Positions 8,346-16,833 of a DNA stretch of 44,915 nucleotides are shown in pieces. The stretch covers positions 1-44,915 of the forward strand of contig CAZDBA010000016.1 in NCBI GenBank assembly GCA_964503615.1, in the 5' to 3' direction. The DNA is from CAZDBA01 sp964503615 (GTDB lineage: Bacteria; Planctomycetota; Planctomycetia; Pirellulales; Pirellulaceae). The position numbers and the translations under genes are program-made. Below the pieces are notes generated by a model that worked only from the letters and a program-made list of their open reading frames with translations, did no database searches and was not told the origin of the DNA. How positions within the stretch are numbered: the first letter of the stretch is position 1; every line of letters starts with the position of its first letter.

Positions 8346-9350
8346 TTGCGCGTCGGGATCGGGTGGCACCATTTTCATGTGCTCAAAACCTTTCGCCGTT
8401 GCCACGCGACCGCGGGCCGTTCGTAGAATCAGCTCGCTTCGCAACAAAAACGGTTCGACTTCGTCTTCTAACGTATCACTGGGAGTATTCATCGTGGCCC
8501 CGATCGTTTCGATCCCCGACGGACCGCCACCACAAACTCTCACAAGCGTATCGAGATACTTCCGGTCTTGTCGATCAAGTCCCAACGAATCGATGCCCGC
8601 CATCTCCAAAGCAGCTCGAGCGACGTCCATTGTGATTTTTCCGTCGGCACGAGACTGAGCATAGTCACGCACCCACCTCAGGCGATTGTTGGCGACGCGG
8701 GGCGTACTGCGGCTGCGGGCTGCGATCTCCGCGGCTGCCACCGATTCGATTTCGATTTTCAGTCGGCCAGCGTTCCGCTCTACAATCTCTTGCAACTCTT
8801 CCAGTGTGTAAAAATCCAAATGCTCACGCATCTGAAAACGATCGCGAAGCGGACCGGTCAACATTCCGGCTCGGGTGGTCGCGCCGATCAAGGTAAACGG
8901 TTTGAGCCGAAAATTGTGGGTGCGAGCATTCATCCCGTCCCCCAAAATTAAATCGATGCGAAAATCCTCCATCGCTGTGTACAAGTATTCTTCGACGATC
9001 TTGGGAACACGGTGGATCTCATCGATGAATAGAACCTGCTTCTCTTGCAAGTTGGTCAGGTTTGGCACCAGGTCTTTGGGAGCCTTGAGGCTGGGGCCGC
9101 TCAAAAAGTCCACATGCACTCCCAGCTCTTTCGGAATGCAATGAGCAAACGTCGTCTTGCCCAAACCGGGTGGGCCGTCAAAAAGAATATGCCCCATCAC
9201 ATCGCCACGTTGACGAGTCGCATCGATCGCAATCCGAAGACGTTCAATTACATCACGCTGCCCAACCATCTGCTCTAACAGTTCGGGTCGTAATTTAGGA
9301 TCGTCCGTTTCAGACGAGGGCGTATTGGAAAGCAGAGTTTCGCGGGTCAT
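8331..9350 (-). CDS. ruvB: Holliday junction branch migration ATPase RuvB
   Basis: RuvB is the hexameric motor that, with RuvA, drives branch migration of Holliday junctions. With the start at 9350 (MTRETLL) the protein has 339 residues, the usual length. The open frame extends 20 codons further upstream, but that part is unlike RuvB. Walker A is GPPGLGKTT (about residues 59-67), Walker B is VLFIDEIHR, and sensor residues occur in IGATTRAGMLTGPLRDRF. The C-terminal winged helix includes the ATAKGFEHM segment. ruvA and ruvC are not adjacent. It diverges from the plus-strand regulator gene at 9455, so the two probably share a short promoter region. Confidence 0.97.
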   Translation of the reverse strand: MTRETLLSNTPSSETDDPKLRPELLEQMVGQRDVIERLRIAIDATRQRGDVMGHILFDGPPGLGKTTFAHCIPKELGVHVDFLSGPSLKAPKDLVPNLTNLQEKQVLFIDEIHRVPKIVEEYLYTAMEDFRIDLILGDGMNARTHNFRLKPFTLIGATTRAGMLTGPLRDRFQMREHLDFYTLEELQEIVERNAGRLKIEIESVAAAEIAARSRSTPRVANNRLRWVRDYAQSRADGKITMDVARAALEMAGIDSLGLDRQDRKYLDTLVRVCGGGPSGIETIGATMNTPSDTLEDEVEPFLLRSELILRTARGRVATAKGFEHMKMVPPDPDAQKRIF

Positions 9351-9454
9351 GCGTTGGCAATCGTTCGTGTACAATGGGGGTTGGCGGCAATTGGAATATA
9401 CCAGAGCCAATTCGACTCAGGAAAGCTCACTCGAAGGCATTGCAAACCGGTTTG

Positions 9455-10879
9455 ATGGCAAAATCACGCTCCACAAGATCGAATCTTTACCAATTGTTAA
9501 ACGAAGCCCATCGTCCAATTTACGTTTTGGACGGTAAAGGCTGCATTGTTTTCGCAAACCGCTCGCTTTGTCGATGGCTGGGTGCAGAAGCCGACCAATT
9601 GGAAACGCTGGAATGTGTCTGGACGACTGACCGGATCGCTGACGAAAATCTGAATCGAGTCCGAGGCCTAGCAGCACCTTCCGAAGCTCAGGCAGCCGAT
9701 TTGTTGTCGGACACTTCGGAAACTTCGACGGGATGGGCAGCTAAAGTTTTTCGCACGGCCGCAGATGGGCACCTGATCTATCGGAACGCAGAGTTTTTTT
9801 CGCTTGGCGGCCATTCAGGCGTTACAGGAGAGTTGCTTGCCTGCGTGTCGGCAGTGGACCTTTCCAATAATTCTGATTCGGCATCCAGCTCAACCCATGA
9901 ATTGATCAATCAATTGCGTACTGCCCAGACGCAAAAATTTGGGTTCGACTATTTCGTCGGCGTGAGCCCGCAGGCTCAATTGCTTTCACGGCAGATCGCC
10001 GTGGCCAGTGAGACCGATTGTAACTTGATGATCGTTGGTGAGCCGGGGTCCGAACGGGAACAACTGGCCCGAGCTATTCACGTTGCTCGACAAGACGTGA
10101 CCCGCGCGCCAGGAAAGCAAAATAGAAACGCGAGTGAACTTTATCCGATCCATTGCGCGGTTGCTGATGCTCAGCTTGTACAAACGACGGTCATGCAAGT
10201 CCACGAGAGGGCAGGGCAGGGCGGTTGCCTGTTGCTGTTGGATGTCGATCGCTTGACAGTCGAAGCCACACAAGAGCTGCGCGGGTTTCTGGAGTTGGAC
10301 CGTTCCCAGCTACGCACGATCGCGACTTGTGCCGACCTCCATAAAGTTCCACCGCAGATCGCCGAAAAAACATGTGTGATGAAACTGGATATCGCTCCGT
10401 TACGGAAACGTAAAACCGACCTGCCTTTGCTGGCTCAAATGGTGCTAACGGCAAGCACGAAAAATTCTCAAGCATCGTTCGACGAGCCGGCGATGCAGCG
10501 GATCGTTGATTACGATTGGCCAGGCAACCTGGAAGAGCTAAAACGAACGATCGAAGAGATTGAAATCAAAACCGACCAAAATCAAGTTTCCAAAAACGAA
10601 TTGCCAGAACGATTTGAGCAATCGCTCCTTGCACAGCAAATCGGCCGACCGCAAATCGTTGAAATTAAACTGGACGAATATCTAGCCGACATCGAATTGC
10701 AGTTGATCCAAAGGGCAATGGCGATTGCAGGAAACAACAAAGCTCAAGCCTGCAAGCTGCTGGGAATTAGCCGTGCGAAACTTGGGCGTCGGATCGGGCA
10801 GCTTGCTGGCGATAAATCTGCCGAAGAACCGATCGTGTTTGAAGAGACGGCCGAGGAAGAGATCGCCGATGATGAATAA
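9455..10879 (+). CDS. Degenerate NtrC-like regulator (PAS, AAA+-like, Fis HTH)
   Basis: The layout resembles a sigma-54 activator. There is an N-terminal PAS-like region (RPIYVLDGKGCIVFANRSLCRWLG), a central AAA+-like domain and a C-terminal Fis-type helix-turn-helix (NKAQACKLLGISRAKLGRRI, about residues 428-447). The AAA+ core looks inactivated. The Walker A position reads GEPGSERE (about residue 193) and lacks the GTGKE lysine, and no GAFTGA loop is visible. I chose ATG 9455 (MAKSRSTRSN); an earlier in-frame ATG at 9374 would overlap the ruvB upstream region. The final codons overlap the next gene, so the two form an operon. It probably binds DNA without remodelling sigma-54 holoenzyme (inference). 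Confidence 0.8.
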   Translation: MAKSRSTRSNLYQLLNEAHRPIYVLDGKGCIVFANRSLCRWLGAEADQLETLECVWTTDRIADENLNRVRGLAAPSEAQAADLLSDTSETSTGWAAKVFRTAADGHLIYRNAEFFSLGGHSGVTGELLACVSAVDLSNNSDSASSSTHELINQLRTAQTQKFGFDYFVGVSPQAQLLSRQIAVASETDCNLMIVGEPGSEREQLARAIHVARQDVTRAPGKQNRNASELYPIHCAVADAQLVQTTVMQVHERAGQGGCLLLLDVDRLTVEATQELRGFLELDRSQLRTIATCADLHKVPPQIAEKTCVMKLDIAPLRKRKTDLPLLAQMVLTASTKNSQASFDEPAMQRIVDYDWPGNLEELKRTIEEIEIKTDQNQVSKNELPERFEQSLLAQQIGRPQIVEIKLDEYLADIELQLIQRAMAIAGNNKAQACKLLGISRAKLGRRIGQLAGDKSAEEPIVFEETAEEEIADDE

Positions 10880-11330
10880 GGTTGGCCAAACACAAAAGGG
10901 CAAGACAGTTGGGCACTTGCTGTTGCTCCCCAGTTCCGACCGATGGCCAAGTGCGATTGTCCGCGCCGCTGCTCAGGAGCAAGTTGCGGTCAAGCTGTTT
11001 GCGTGTGTTGAGTCTCTGGCAAACGCGATTGATGCCTTTCGCCCTGCAGTGGTCGTCCTGGATTTTTCGGATTTAAGTACAAACTCTTTAGCCCAGTTTT
11101 TTGATGCTACTCGATTGCCTCTTTTCAAGACGCCTTTGTTTGCCGTTGGCAGTGGTGAATTATGCGACATTCGACTGGATCTGGTTCAGGCCGGGTTTTC
11201 TGAGGTCTTCTCATCAACGGGCCAAACCTCGCGGTTGATCGGTTTAGCCAAATCCTATTTTGAAACTGCCCCTGCTGTTGCTTATTCGATCGAAGAAGTG
11301 GTAGCCCGAGATCTTCCTTGGGTTACTTAA
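10869..11330 (+). CDS. Receiver-like protein coupled to the NtrC-like regulator
   Basis: This 153-residue protein has the alternating strand/helix pattern of a response-regulator receiver: HLLLLPSSD as strand 1, VVVLDFSDL as strand 3 with an aspartate in the phosphoacceptor position, and TPLFAVGSG as strand 4. The acidic pair after strand 1 and the conserved lysine are not evident, so it may be a pseudo-receiver. The ATGATG start at 10869 lies inside the end of the upstream gene (ATGATGAATAA) and follows AGGAAGAG by 7 bases. This indicates translational coupling and a likely physical partnership. Confidence 0.7.
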   Translation: MMNKVGQTQKGKTVGHLLLLPSSDRWPSAIVRAAAQEQVAVKLFACVESLANAIDAFRPAVVVLDFSDLSTNSLAQFFDATRLPLFKTPLFAVGSGELCDIRLDLVQAGFSEVFSSTGQTSRLIGLAKSYFETAPAVAYSIEEVVARDLPWVT

Positions 11331-11485
11331 GATAAGAATCCCGCTTGTCGCCCCGCTTTGAACGAACTAATAGCTTCAAAACTGTCAATTCGGGTTGTTA
11401 TTGGCCGTAAACTGACAAAGATGAAAGCCAACGTTTGATCTCTTTCTGCGATGAAAAAATCCACGCGAACCCTAAAACTGTTTAC

Positions 11486-12562
11486 ATGACTGCTCTCAAC
11501 ACTGAAACCGTTACTGCCGCTCTTGCCGAAATCTTGGACCCGGAAAGCGGGCGCCCGATAACCAAACGAAAACAGGTGCACGAGTTGGCTGTGGATGGCG
11601 AAACGATTACCGCCAAGATCGGGCTTACCAGTTTTGCAGCTCCGATTCGGAGTGACTTTGAAACTTCGATTAACGACTTGCTTTCGAACAAGTTCCCAAA
11701 TGCAAAATGTAATGTGGAAATTGTCGAGCATGAACGAAAGCCGATTCCACTTGGGCAAGTTGGATTGACCGCAAAGGCCGTGATTGCGGTGGGCAGTGGA
11801 AAAGGTGGCGTTGGCAAAAGCACTGTTTCAACGTCATTGGCCGTTGGCCTGAAACGAGCGGGTTGCAAAGTTGGCCTCATGGATGCAGATGTCTATGGTC
11901 CCAGTATTCCGCAACTAACAGGTGTCCGTGGTGGCGTAACCAAGCAAGAAGATAAAATCGGCCCGTTGGACTTTGATGGAATCCCTTTGATGTCGATCGG
12001 GTTTATGGTTCCTGCAGACAAAGCGGTTATTTGGCGCGGGCCAATGCTCCACTCCGCTGTGACTACGTTTTGTCGTGATACGAACTGGGGGGAACTGGAC
12101 TACTTGATCATCGACATGCCACCGGGCACCGGTGACGTTGCGCTTTCACTTTCTCAATTGCTGCCGATCACCGGTTCCGTTGTTGTTTGCACGCCGCAAG
12201 AGGTCGCTTTGATCGATGCGGTCAAAGCGGTGGGTATGTTTCGCGAAGTCAAAATTCCGGTCTTGGGAATCGTGGAGAACATGAGCAGCTTCGTTTGCCC
12301 TGATACGAACAAGTCCTACGACATCTTTGGCAAGGGCGGTGCAAAGCAATATGCCGAAGAAGCCAAGATTCCTTTCCTGGGTGAGATCCCAATCAACATT
12401 GGGATACGTGAGCGGGGCGATGCGGGCCAGACTGCCGCCAACTTTGACGACCCAACCATCGCGCCCTATCTGGAAAAGCTTGCCCACCAACTGGTGACCC
12501 AACTGGCGAAGAATACGGCTGCCTCACCGCAAAAACAGGCATCGCTGCCCGTGCTGGGGTAG
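11486..12562 (+). CDS. mrp: Mrp/ApbC-family iron-sulfur carrier P-loop ATPase
   Basis: This 358-residue protein has an N-terminal MIP18/DUF59-type domain (residues 1-90) and a ParA-like P-loop domain with the deviant Walker A GSGKGGVGKST (about residue 101) and the Mrp signature MDADVYGPSIPQL. The family loads or carries Fe-S clusters in the cytosol. The usual cluster-bridging CxxC motif after VENMSxF reads CPDT here (about residue 269), so the second cysteine is missing. I chose ATG 11486 (MTALNTETV), where homology begins; the frame extends 17 codons upstream. A strong terminator follows. Confidence 0.9.
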   Translation: MTALNTETVTAALAEILDPESGRPITKRKQVHELAVDGETITAKIGLTSFAAPIRSDFETSINDLLSNKFPNAKCNVEIVEHERKPIPLGQVGLTAKAVIAVGSGKGGVGKSTVSTSLAVGLKRAGCKVGLMDADVYGPSIPQLTGVRGGVTKQEDKIGPLDFDGIPLMSIGFMVPADKAVIWRGPMLHSAVTTFCRDTNWGELDYLIIDMPPGTGDVALSLSQLLPITGSVVVCTPQEVALIDAVKAVGMFREVKIPVLGIVENMSSFVCPDTNKSYDIFGKGGAKQYAEEAKIPFLGEIPINIGIRERGDAGQTAANFDDPTIAPYLEKLAHQLVTQLAKNTAASPQKQASLPVLG

Positions 12563-12612
12563 CAGCCGGTAACAGCTCAAAAGCGATAAGCTAAAAGCAC
12601 ATTGCAAAAAAT

Positions 12613-12638
12613 AGGGTCGCCTGAAATCAGGCGACCCT
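12613..12638. terminator. Bidirectional rho-independent terminator
   Basis: An 11-bp perfect stem (AGGGTCGCCTG / CAGGCGACCCT) with a 4-base loop AAAT. On the plus strand it is followed by TTTCTTGTTGTT and ends the mrp transcript. On the minus strand it is followed by ATTTTTTGC and ends the lysine-rich gene. It sits neatly between these convergent genes. Confidence 0.9.
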
Positions 12639-12703
12639 TTCTTGTTGTTACATCGAACAAAGCTTGCTAAAAGCCTTGTCGCTCAACGTAATTGATTACT
12701 CAA

Positions 12704-12958
12704 TTACTTCTTGCGACGAGTTTTCTTCTTAGCCTTCTTTTTAGCTTTCTTCTTGGTCTTCTTTTTGGCTTTCTTCTTCTTAGCCTTTTTCTTGGCTTTC
12801 TTCTTCTTAGCCTTCTTCTTAGTAGCCTTCTTCTTCTTGGCCTTCTTCTTTGTCTTCTTCTTAGCCTTCTTCTTGGCCTTCTTCTTTACTTTCTTCTTAG
12901 CTTTTTTCTTTGCTGCTTTTTTCTTCTTCTTAGCAGCTTTCTTCTTCTTTTTGGCCAC
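12704..12958 (-). CDS. Lysine/alanine-rich histone-H1-like protein
   Basis: Apart from the first residues, this 84-residue protein is almost entirely lysine with alanine and a few threonines, ending TRRKK. Composition and periodic AKKKAKKK units resemble the C-terminal tail of histone H1 and the lysine-rich nucleoid proteins of bacteria. DNA or RNA binding through charge is therefore likely, but this is inferred from composition. The start is GTG 12958, set by a near-perfect Shine-Dalgarno GGAGGA at 12965-12970; the upstream ATG at 12988 has none. The plus strand of the same DNA reads as a Phe/Leu-rich frame, which is a shadow. A terminator lies 66 bases beyond the stop. Confidence 0.8.
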   Translation of the reverse strand: MAKKKKKAAKKKKKAAKKKAKKKVKKKAKKKAKKKTKKKAKKKKATKKKAKKKKAKKKAKKKKAKKKTKKKAKKKAKKKTRRKK

Positions 12959-12964
12959 AGGACG

Positions 12965-12970
12965 TCCTCC
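12965..12970 (-). promoter_or_regulatory. Shine-Dalgarno for the lysine-rich gene
   Basis: GGAGGA on the minus strand, 6 bases before GTG 12958. It fixes a non-ATG start and shows that the low-complexity frame is really translated. Confidence 0.85.
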
Positions 12971-12988
12971 GTAAATAAGCCTTTGCAC

Positions 12989-14050
12989 AAGGTTATCGCT
13001 TGCATCCGTTTGCCAGTGATAATCTTGTAGCGAGAAAAAATAAAAATGTGTTTGAATATTGTTTGGTCATCTTCTTAGCCAGCCGTTGTTAAGGCCTTGC
13101 GAAAAACTTCAATGTCGTTCGAAAGAAAACAGCAGTGCTAATTGGAATTCCTATTCGACGTAAGTTTTAAGAAAGCTCGAATTTTTTTCAACGTTTATTT
13201 TGTCAAAATCTGAAAAAATGTAGTTGCATCGTTGACAGTTTTTCAAAATTCAAAGGCAAGTTTTGCTAATACCTAACACGCGAGTTGTTCCGCATCTGAA
13301 TAGCTCTATATTTTCATCTGCAACGTGTTGCTATAAAAAAACATCATGCAAAACGACTGTCTGCAAGAAGGGAATATGGAGATATCGCACTGACAATTCA
13401 AAACAAAACACGTTAACGACCTCTTCAAAGCCGAAAAACGAGCCCTTCAGGCTCAATAAATGCGGTTTTCTACAATCGCGAAACCCTTATAAACAAAGAG
13501 TTTTCGTTTTTTCAGTGCTTGTTGTGTTTGAGAACAGGTTGTCTTGAAAAATTTACAAAGCAAAAGAGGATCCGTGCGCGGTGAAAACGATTCAATAAAC
13601 TCAATTGGACGCGTAAATCGAATTTGAAACTCAAAAAGTGTACATCTCAGTTTGAGACTCATAGCGCAAACGCGCGCTAATAGTTTTGGTAACAAACCAG
13701 TCGCAAGTTTTAAATCTAACGGCCAGTAGGCAAAAAAAATATTTTGGAATTATCCGATTTTTTTTTGCTCAAAACAGTTTCAAAACAACTTTTGATTCGT
13801 TGTAGCGCAAAACTGTCAGTTTCAACGAAATGAATTTTCACTTGTTGAACAAGCAAGTTGCGTTTGGTTCACGTTAAGCTGCGCAAACTTTTGACGCTCT
13901 CATTCACGTAGCGCTTTCACACGTACGAAAGTAAAACTATTGCTTTACGAACAGCAGAGATCCAAAACGTACTCAAAGATTCCGTGAGAAAAGGAACAGT
14001 AGCGCAAATCAAACCCGAAACCAATGTGGCTGTTAGCAGGTTTACTGTCG
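12989..14050. other. AT-rich region without a supported gene
   Basis: About 1.06 kb of low-GC sequence separates the lysine-rich gene from the M50 protease gene. Two short overlapping frames (13263-13547 plus, 13453-13695 minus) have no recognisable protein features, unusual composition and no good ribosome-binding site. Poly-A and poly-T runs are frequent (for example 13733-13768). One short stem, TAGCGC/GCGCTA, lies near 13661-13678. Possible roles are a long 5' leader for the lysine-rich gene, an sRNA, or eroded DNA; none is demonstrated. Confidence 0.6.
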
Positions 14051-14827
14051 TTACCAGCCTCTTCCGAATCCACCACCGTGCTGGAGCATCTGATAGTTCG
14101 AATAGGCCATGAACCCAAAGAAGATCCCGATGAACTGATCACTTTGCATAAACCCGACAACAGCAACAAGGACAGCGACGCCGAATGAAAGGGAAAGGCT
14201 AATTCTCAACCCGTTGTGAGGGTCGAATATTTTGCAGGTAGCGCGAGCTACTTGGCCTCCATCGAGAGGATAGACCGGAATCAAATTCAAAATCCCCCAC
14301 ACCAGATTGGCAAACAAACCGGCAGCGAAAAAGACCCATGCCGCTTCGTTTGCGCCAAACATAGTGTCTTGTAAAACTGGGATAAACATCGGAAACAGAC
14401 CGATTTGGCGATACAGAACTTGCCCACCCGCCAAATAGATGATCCCGATCAGCAGACCACCGAGTAAGAAGTTAAAAATCGGACCGGCCAACGACACCAC
14501 GATTTGGCCTTTGTCATCGTATACCCGCTTTCCTCCAAACCCAGTTCCCGTTGGAACCGCAACGCCACCCATCCAATACAACACGATATGTGAATCGATA
14601 CCGTAGTACTTAAAGGCGATCGAATGGCCGAGCTCATGGAACAAAATCGAAGCAAAAAACACGGCCGTCAAAACGATCAGTGCGATGCCTGGATTCCCTT
14701 CCTCACTAATGAATCCCCGCCCCAACAAAAGAGGCATGATAAAAAACGCCGGATGCACCCGCACAGGGAAACCGAATAACGAAAAATTCAAATCGTAGTT
14801 GGTACGTCCTGGTTCACCGAGTAACAC
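14051..14827 (-). CDS. Site-2-type M50 membrane metalloprotease
   Basis: This 258-residue membrane protein has the zinc-binding motif FHELGHS (His64, Glu65, His68) and a second aspartate ligand in NLIPVYPLDGG (about Asp189), both typical of M50 proteases. Several hydrophobic helices surround these motifs, placing the active site in the membrane. Such proteases cut membrane-bound anti-sigma factors or other single-pass proteins. No PDZ or CBS domain is present, so it is a minimal SREBP-cleavage-like type. The start is GTG 14827 with a weak AAGG upstream. The substrate cannot be inferred from neighbours. Confidence 0.88.
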   Translation of the reverse strand: MLLGEPGRTNYDLNFSLFGFPVRVHPAFFIMPLLLGRGFISEEGNPGIALIVLTAVFFASILFHELGHSIAFKYYGIDSHIVLYWMGGVAVPTGTGFGGKRVYDDKGQIVVSLAGPIFNFLLGGLLIGIIYLAGGQVLYRQIGLFPMFIPVLQDTMFGANEAAWVFFAAGLFANLVWGILNLIPVYPLDGGQVARATCKIFDPHNGLRISLSLSFGVAVLVAVVGFMQSDQFIGIFFGFMAYSNYQMLQHGGGFGRGW

Positions 14828-14974
14828 TGCTATGGCCTTAGGGTAAAGTTAGAGATTGTTGAGCTCAAAATGCGATCGCATTCTACGCCTCCAGCGGTAT
14901 GGCTGGCAATTGAGGCTAGCCGGACTTGGTACGGGACTATTCCGACTATTCCCTAGGCAGCATGGTTTTGGGTA

Positions 14975-16270
14975 TTAAGCCGCATGAGTCCGCGACATTG
15001 TGATTCCCAAACACTCTGCGATATAGTTCGCCGCACGCTCAGACGCACCCGGTTTGGCATATTTGTGCGAGAGCCTGTCCAGCCAAGCGATTGCCGCGTC
15101 GCGTTCTTCTGAGTCAGTCAGCAGCGTTTCGATTCTTGCTGCAATTTGCGGGGAGCGATCGCTGGAACTCAGGTACTCAGGCATCGGCAACGGTACGGCT
15201 CCGCGAGCGTCTGGATCGTAGGTTTGAATTCCATCTCGAGACAGTTTTTCAGATTCAAACAAGTTCACCAACGTGATGTAACGGGCTCGAATAAGGAGTT
15301 TTTCCATGCAGCGTATGAACTTGCTAACTTTGTAAACGATCACCGTCGGTAGGCGATGAAACATTAACTCCAGAGAGACACTGCCGCTACACGCGATACA
15401 AGCATCCGCCAGTTTCATCAATTCTGCAGTTCGATCGATGTACAACTCGCAATTCAGGTCGAAACCTTCCAGGAGAGCCTGAGCACGTTCGTAGTGTTTC
15501 TGGTTAAAACAGCCGATGGCCACACGAAGCCCCGGTATTCGCTTTTGACAGCTCTGAGCAGATCGTAACATCACAGGCAGATTGTCTCGCACCTCTTTGC
15601 TACGGGAGCCTGGAAGCAACAGCAATAGTTTCTCCGGCTGTTGTCGTTCTTCCTCTTGTTCCGAGTTGTGTTCGGCATGGAGGCTTTGCGACGGCACAGC
15701 AGGGCAGGGGGGCTCATCACTTGTATTGGAAAAGTCCTCCAAGAACTGCTGGTCGTATTCCTGAGTGGTAAGCTGGTCAAAAAAGGGGTGCCCAACATAC
15801 GTTGCCGAGCAGCCTCGCTGCTCAAACCACTTTTTTTCGAACGGTAACTTGCAAAGCACGTGGTCGATCAAGCGTCGAGCTTTGCGAATTCGCCACGGCG
15901 CCCAGGCCCACATTTGAGGCACGCCGTAATAGAAAACCGGAATGCCGAGCTTCTTGGCCCGCTTGGCAATATGCCAATTGAAACCGGGATAATCGATCAG
16001 CACTACCGCATCGACTTTGTTCGCTTCGAAGTACTCTTCGGCTTTGTCCACCAAAGAAAAAAAGAACCTTAGCTTTTTCAAGATCTCGGACAGCATCATT
16101 ACGGCATGCTGGGTCAGATCATAATGTTGATCCAGTCCCGCAGCTTCCATCTTGGGCCCGCCGAAACCGACGCACTCGATCGTACGATCGACTGTTTTGA
16201 GCTGGCGAATCAAATTGCTGCCGTGCAAGTCGCCGCTTGGCTCGCCGACCGAAAAGAATATCCGTTTCAT
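14975..16270 (-). CDS. lpxB: Lipid-A-disaccharide synthase
   Basis: LpxB (GT19) joins lipid X with UDP-diacylglucosamine to make the lipid A disaccharide at the inner membrane. The N-terminal SVGEPSGDLHG and the FGGPKMEAAG segment are family hallmarks. YGVPQMWAWAPWRI and LLLPGSRSKEVRDNLPVM also match the family. At 431 residues it is longer than the usual 380 or so, because a Gln/Glu/Pro-rich insert (about residues 188-213, HAEHNSEQEEERQQPEK) precedes the second Rossmann domain. It supports an LPS-type outer membrane. No other lpx gene is in the window. Confidence 0.95.
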   Translation of the reverse strand: MKRIFFSVGEPSGDLHGSNLIRQLKTVDRTIECVGFGGPKMEAAGLDQHYDLTQHAVMMLSEILKKLRFFFSLVDKAEEYFEANKVDAVVLIDYPGFNWHIAKRAKKLGIPVFYYGVPQMWAWAPWRIRKARRLIDHVLCKLPFEKKWFEQRGCSATYVGHPFFDQLTTQEYDQQFLEDFSNTSDEPPCPAVPSQSLHAEHNSEQEEERQQPEKLLLLLPGSRSKEVRDNLPVMLRSAQSCQKRIPGLRVAIGCFNQKHYERAQALLEGFDLNCELYIDRTAELMKLADACIACSGSVSLELMFHRLPTVIVYKVSKFIRCMEKLLIRARYITLVNLFESEKLSRDGIQTYDPDARGAVPLPMPEYLSSSDRSPQIAARIETLLTDSEERDAAIAWLDRLSHKYAKPGASERAANYIAECLGITMSRTHAA

Positions 16271-16403
16271 ATGCCTTTCCTCAGGCGTGGCTCATCCATG
16301 AGCTATTTATCTTTGAGCTATTTACCTTTTACGCTGAACCTACCAGTATCGTGGAATCGCCAAATAGCTCCAAGATCAAAACCGCAAGCGGAAACGGGCT
16401 TCG

Positions 16404-16754
16404 ATGCACATGATCGTCGATTACTGGGGCCAAGCCCAAAAAGGTCACGCTCCTCAGACTTGTTTGGAAGGGCTGGCCCGCCTCTTGTGCATGGCTACGC
16501 TAAACAATCTGGCCATGTTGTACTACCTCATGGGTGACGACGCGCGGGCCGAACCCTTGTACCTACAGTGCAAGGAGATTGAAAAGAAGGCTCTTGGAGA
16601 AGTTTCGAGCCAAGGCAGCGCGGCAAGTGCTAACTTGGAAAGGAGGCACTTTGGTTCGGCAGCGGGCTCGCTGAACGTGGAAGCAAAAAAAGACAACAGC
16701 AGGACTTTGCCTGAACTGTGGGCCGCATTTCAAATATCAGGTGACTGGCGGTAA
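16404..16754 (+). pseudogene. Remnant of a TPR-repeat (TPR_12) protein
   Basis: Only the segment around 16490-16607 is recognisable: MATLNNLAMLYYLMGDDARA followed by EPLYLQ and KKALGE. This is one tetratricopeptide repeat of the kinesin-light-chain type found in long arrays in planctomycete and cyanobacterial proteins. The sequence before and after it shows no further repeats. A lone repeat without a domain partner or clear ribosome-binding site is best read as a decayed fragment. It lies between lpxB and the agarase-like gene and points the opposite way to both. Confidence 0.55.
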
Positions 16755-16833
16755 TAAGGAGTACGAACAGTGAACGAGACGAAATCAAAAATCACAAATC
16801 TTGACGGCGTTGCTTTTGTGGCTCACCTAAATC

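Noticed and set aside
12692..13030. Plus-strand Phe/Leu-rich membrane proteins opposite the lysine-rich gene
   Set aside because: They are reverse-complement shadows of AAG/AAA codons and lack a ribosome-binding site, whereas the minus-strand frame has a near-perfect one and a terminator.
13263..13695. Two small open frames in the AT-rich region
   Set aside because: They overlap on opposite strands, have odd composition, no ribosome-binding sites and no recognisable features.
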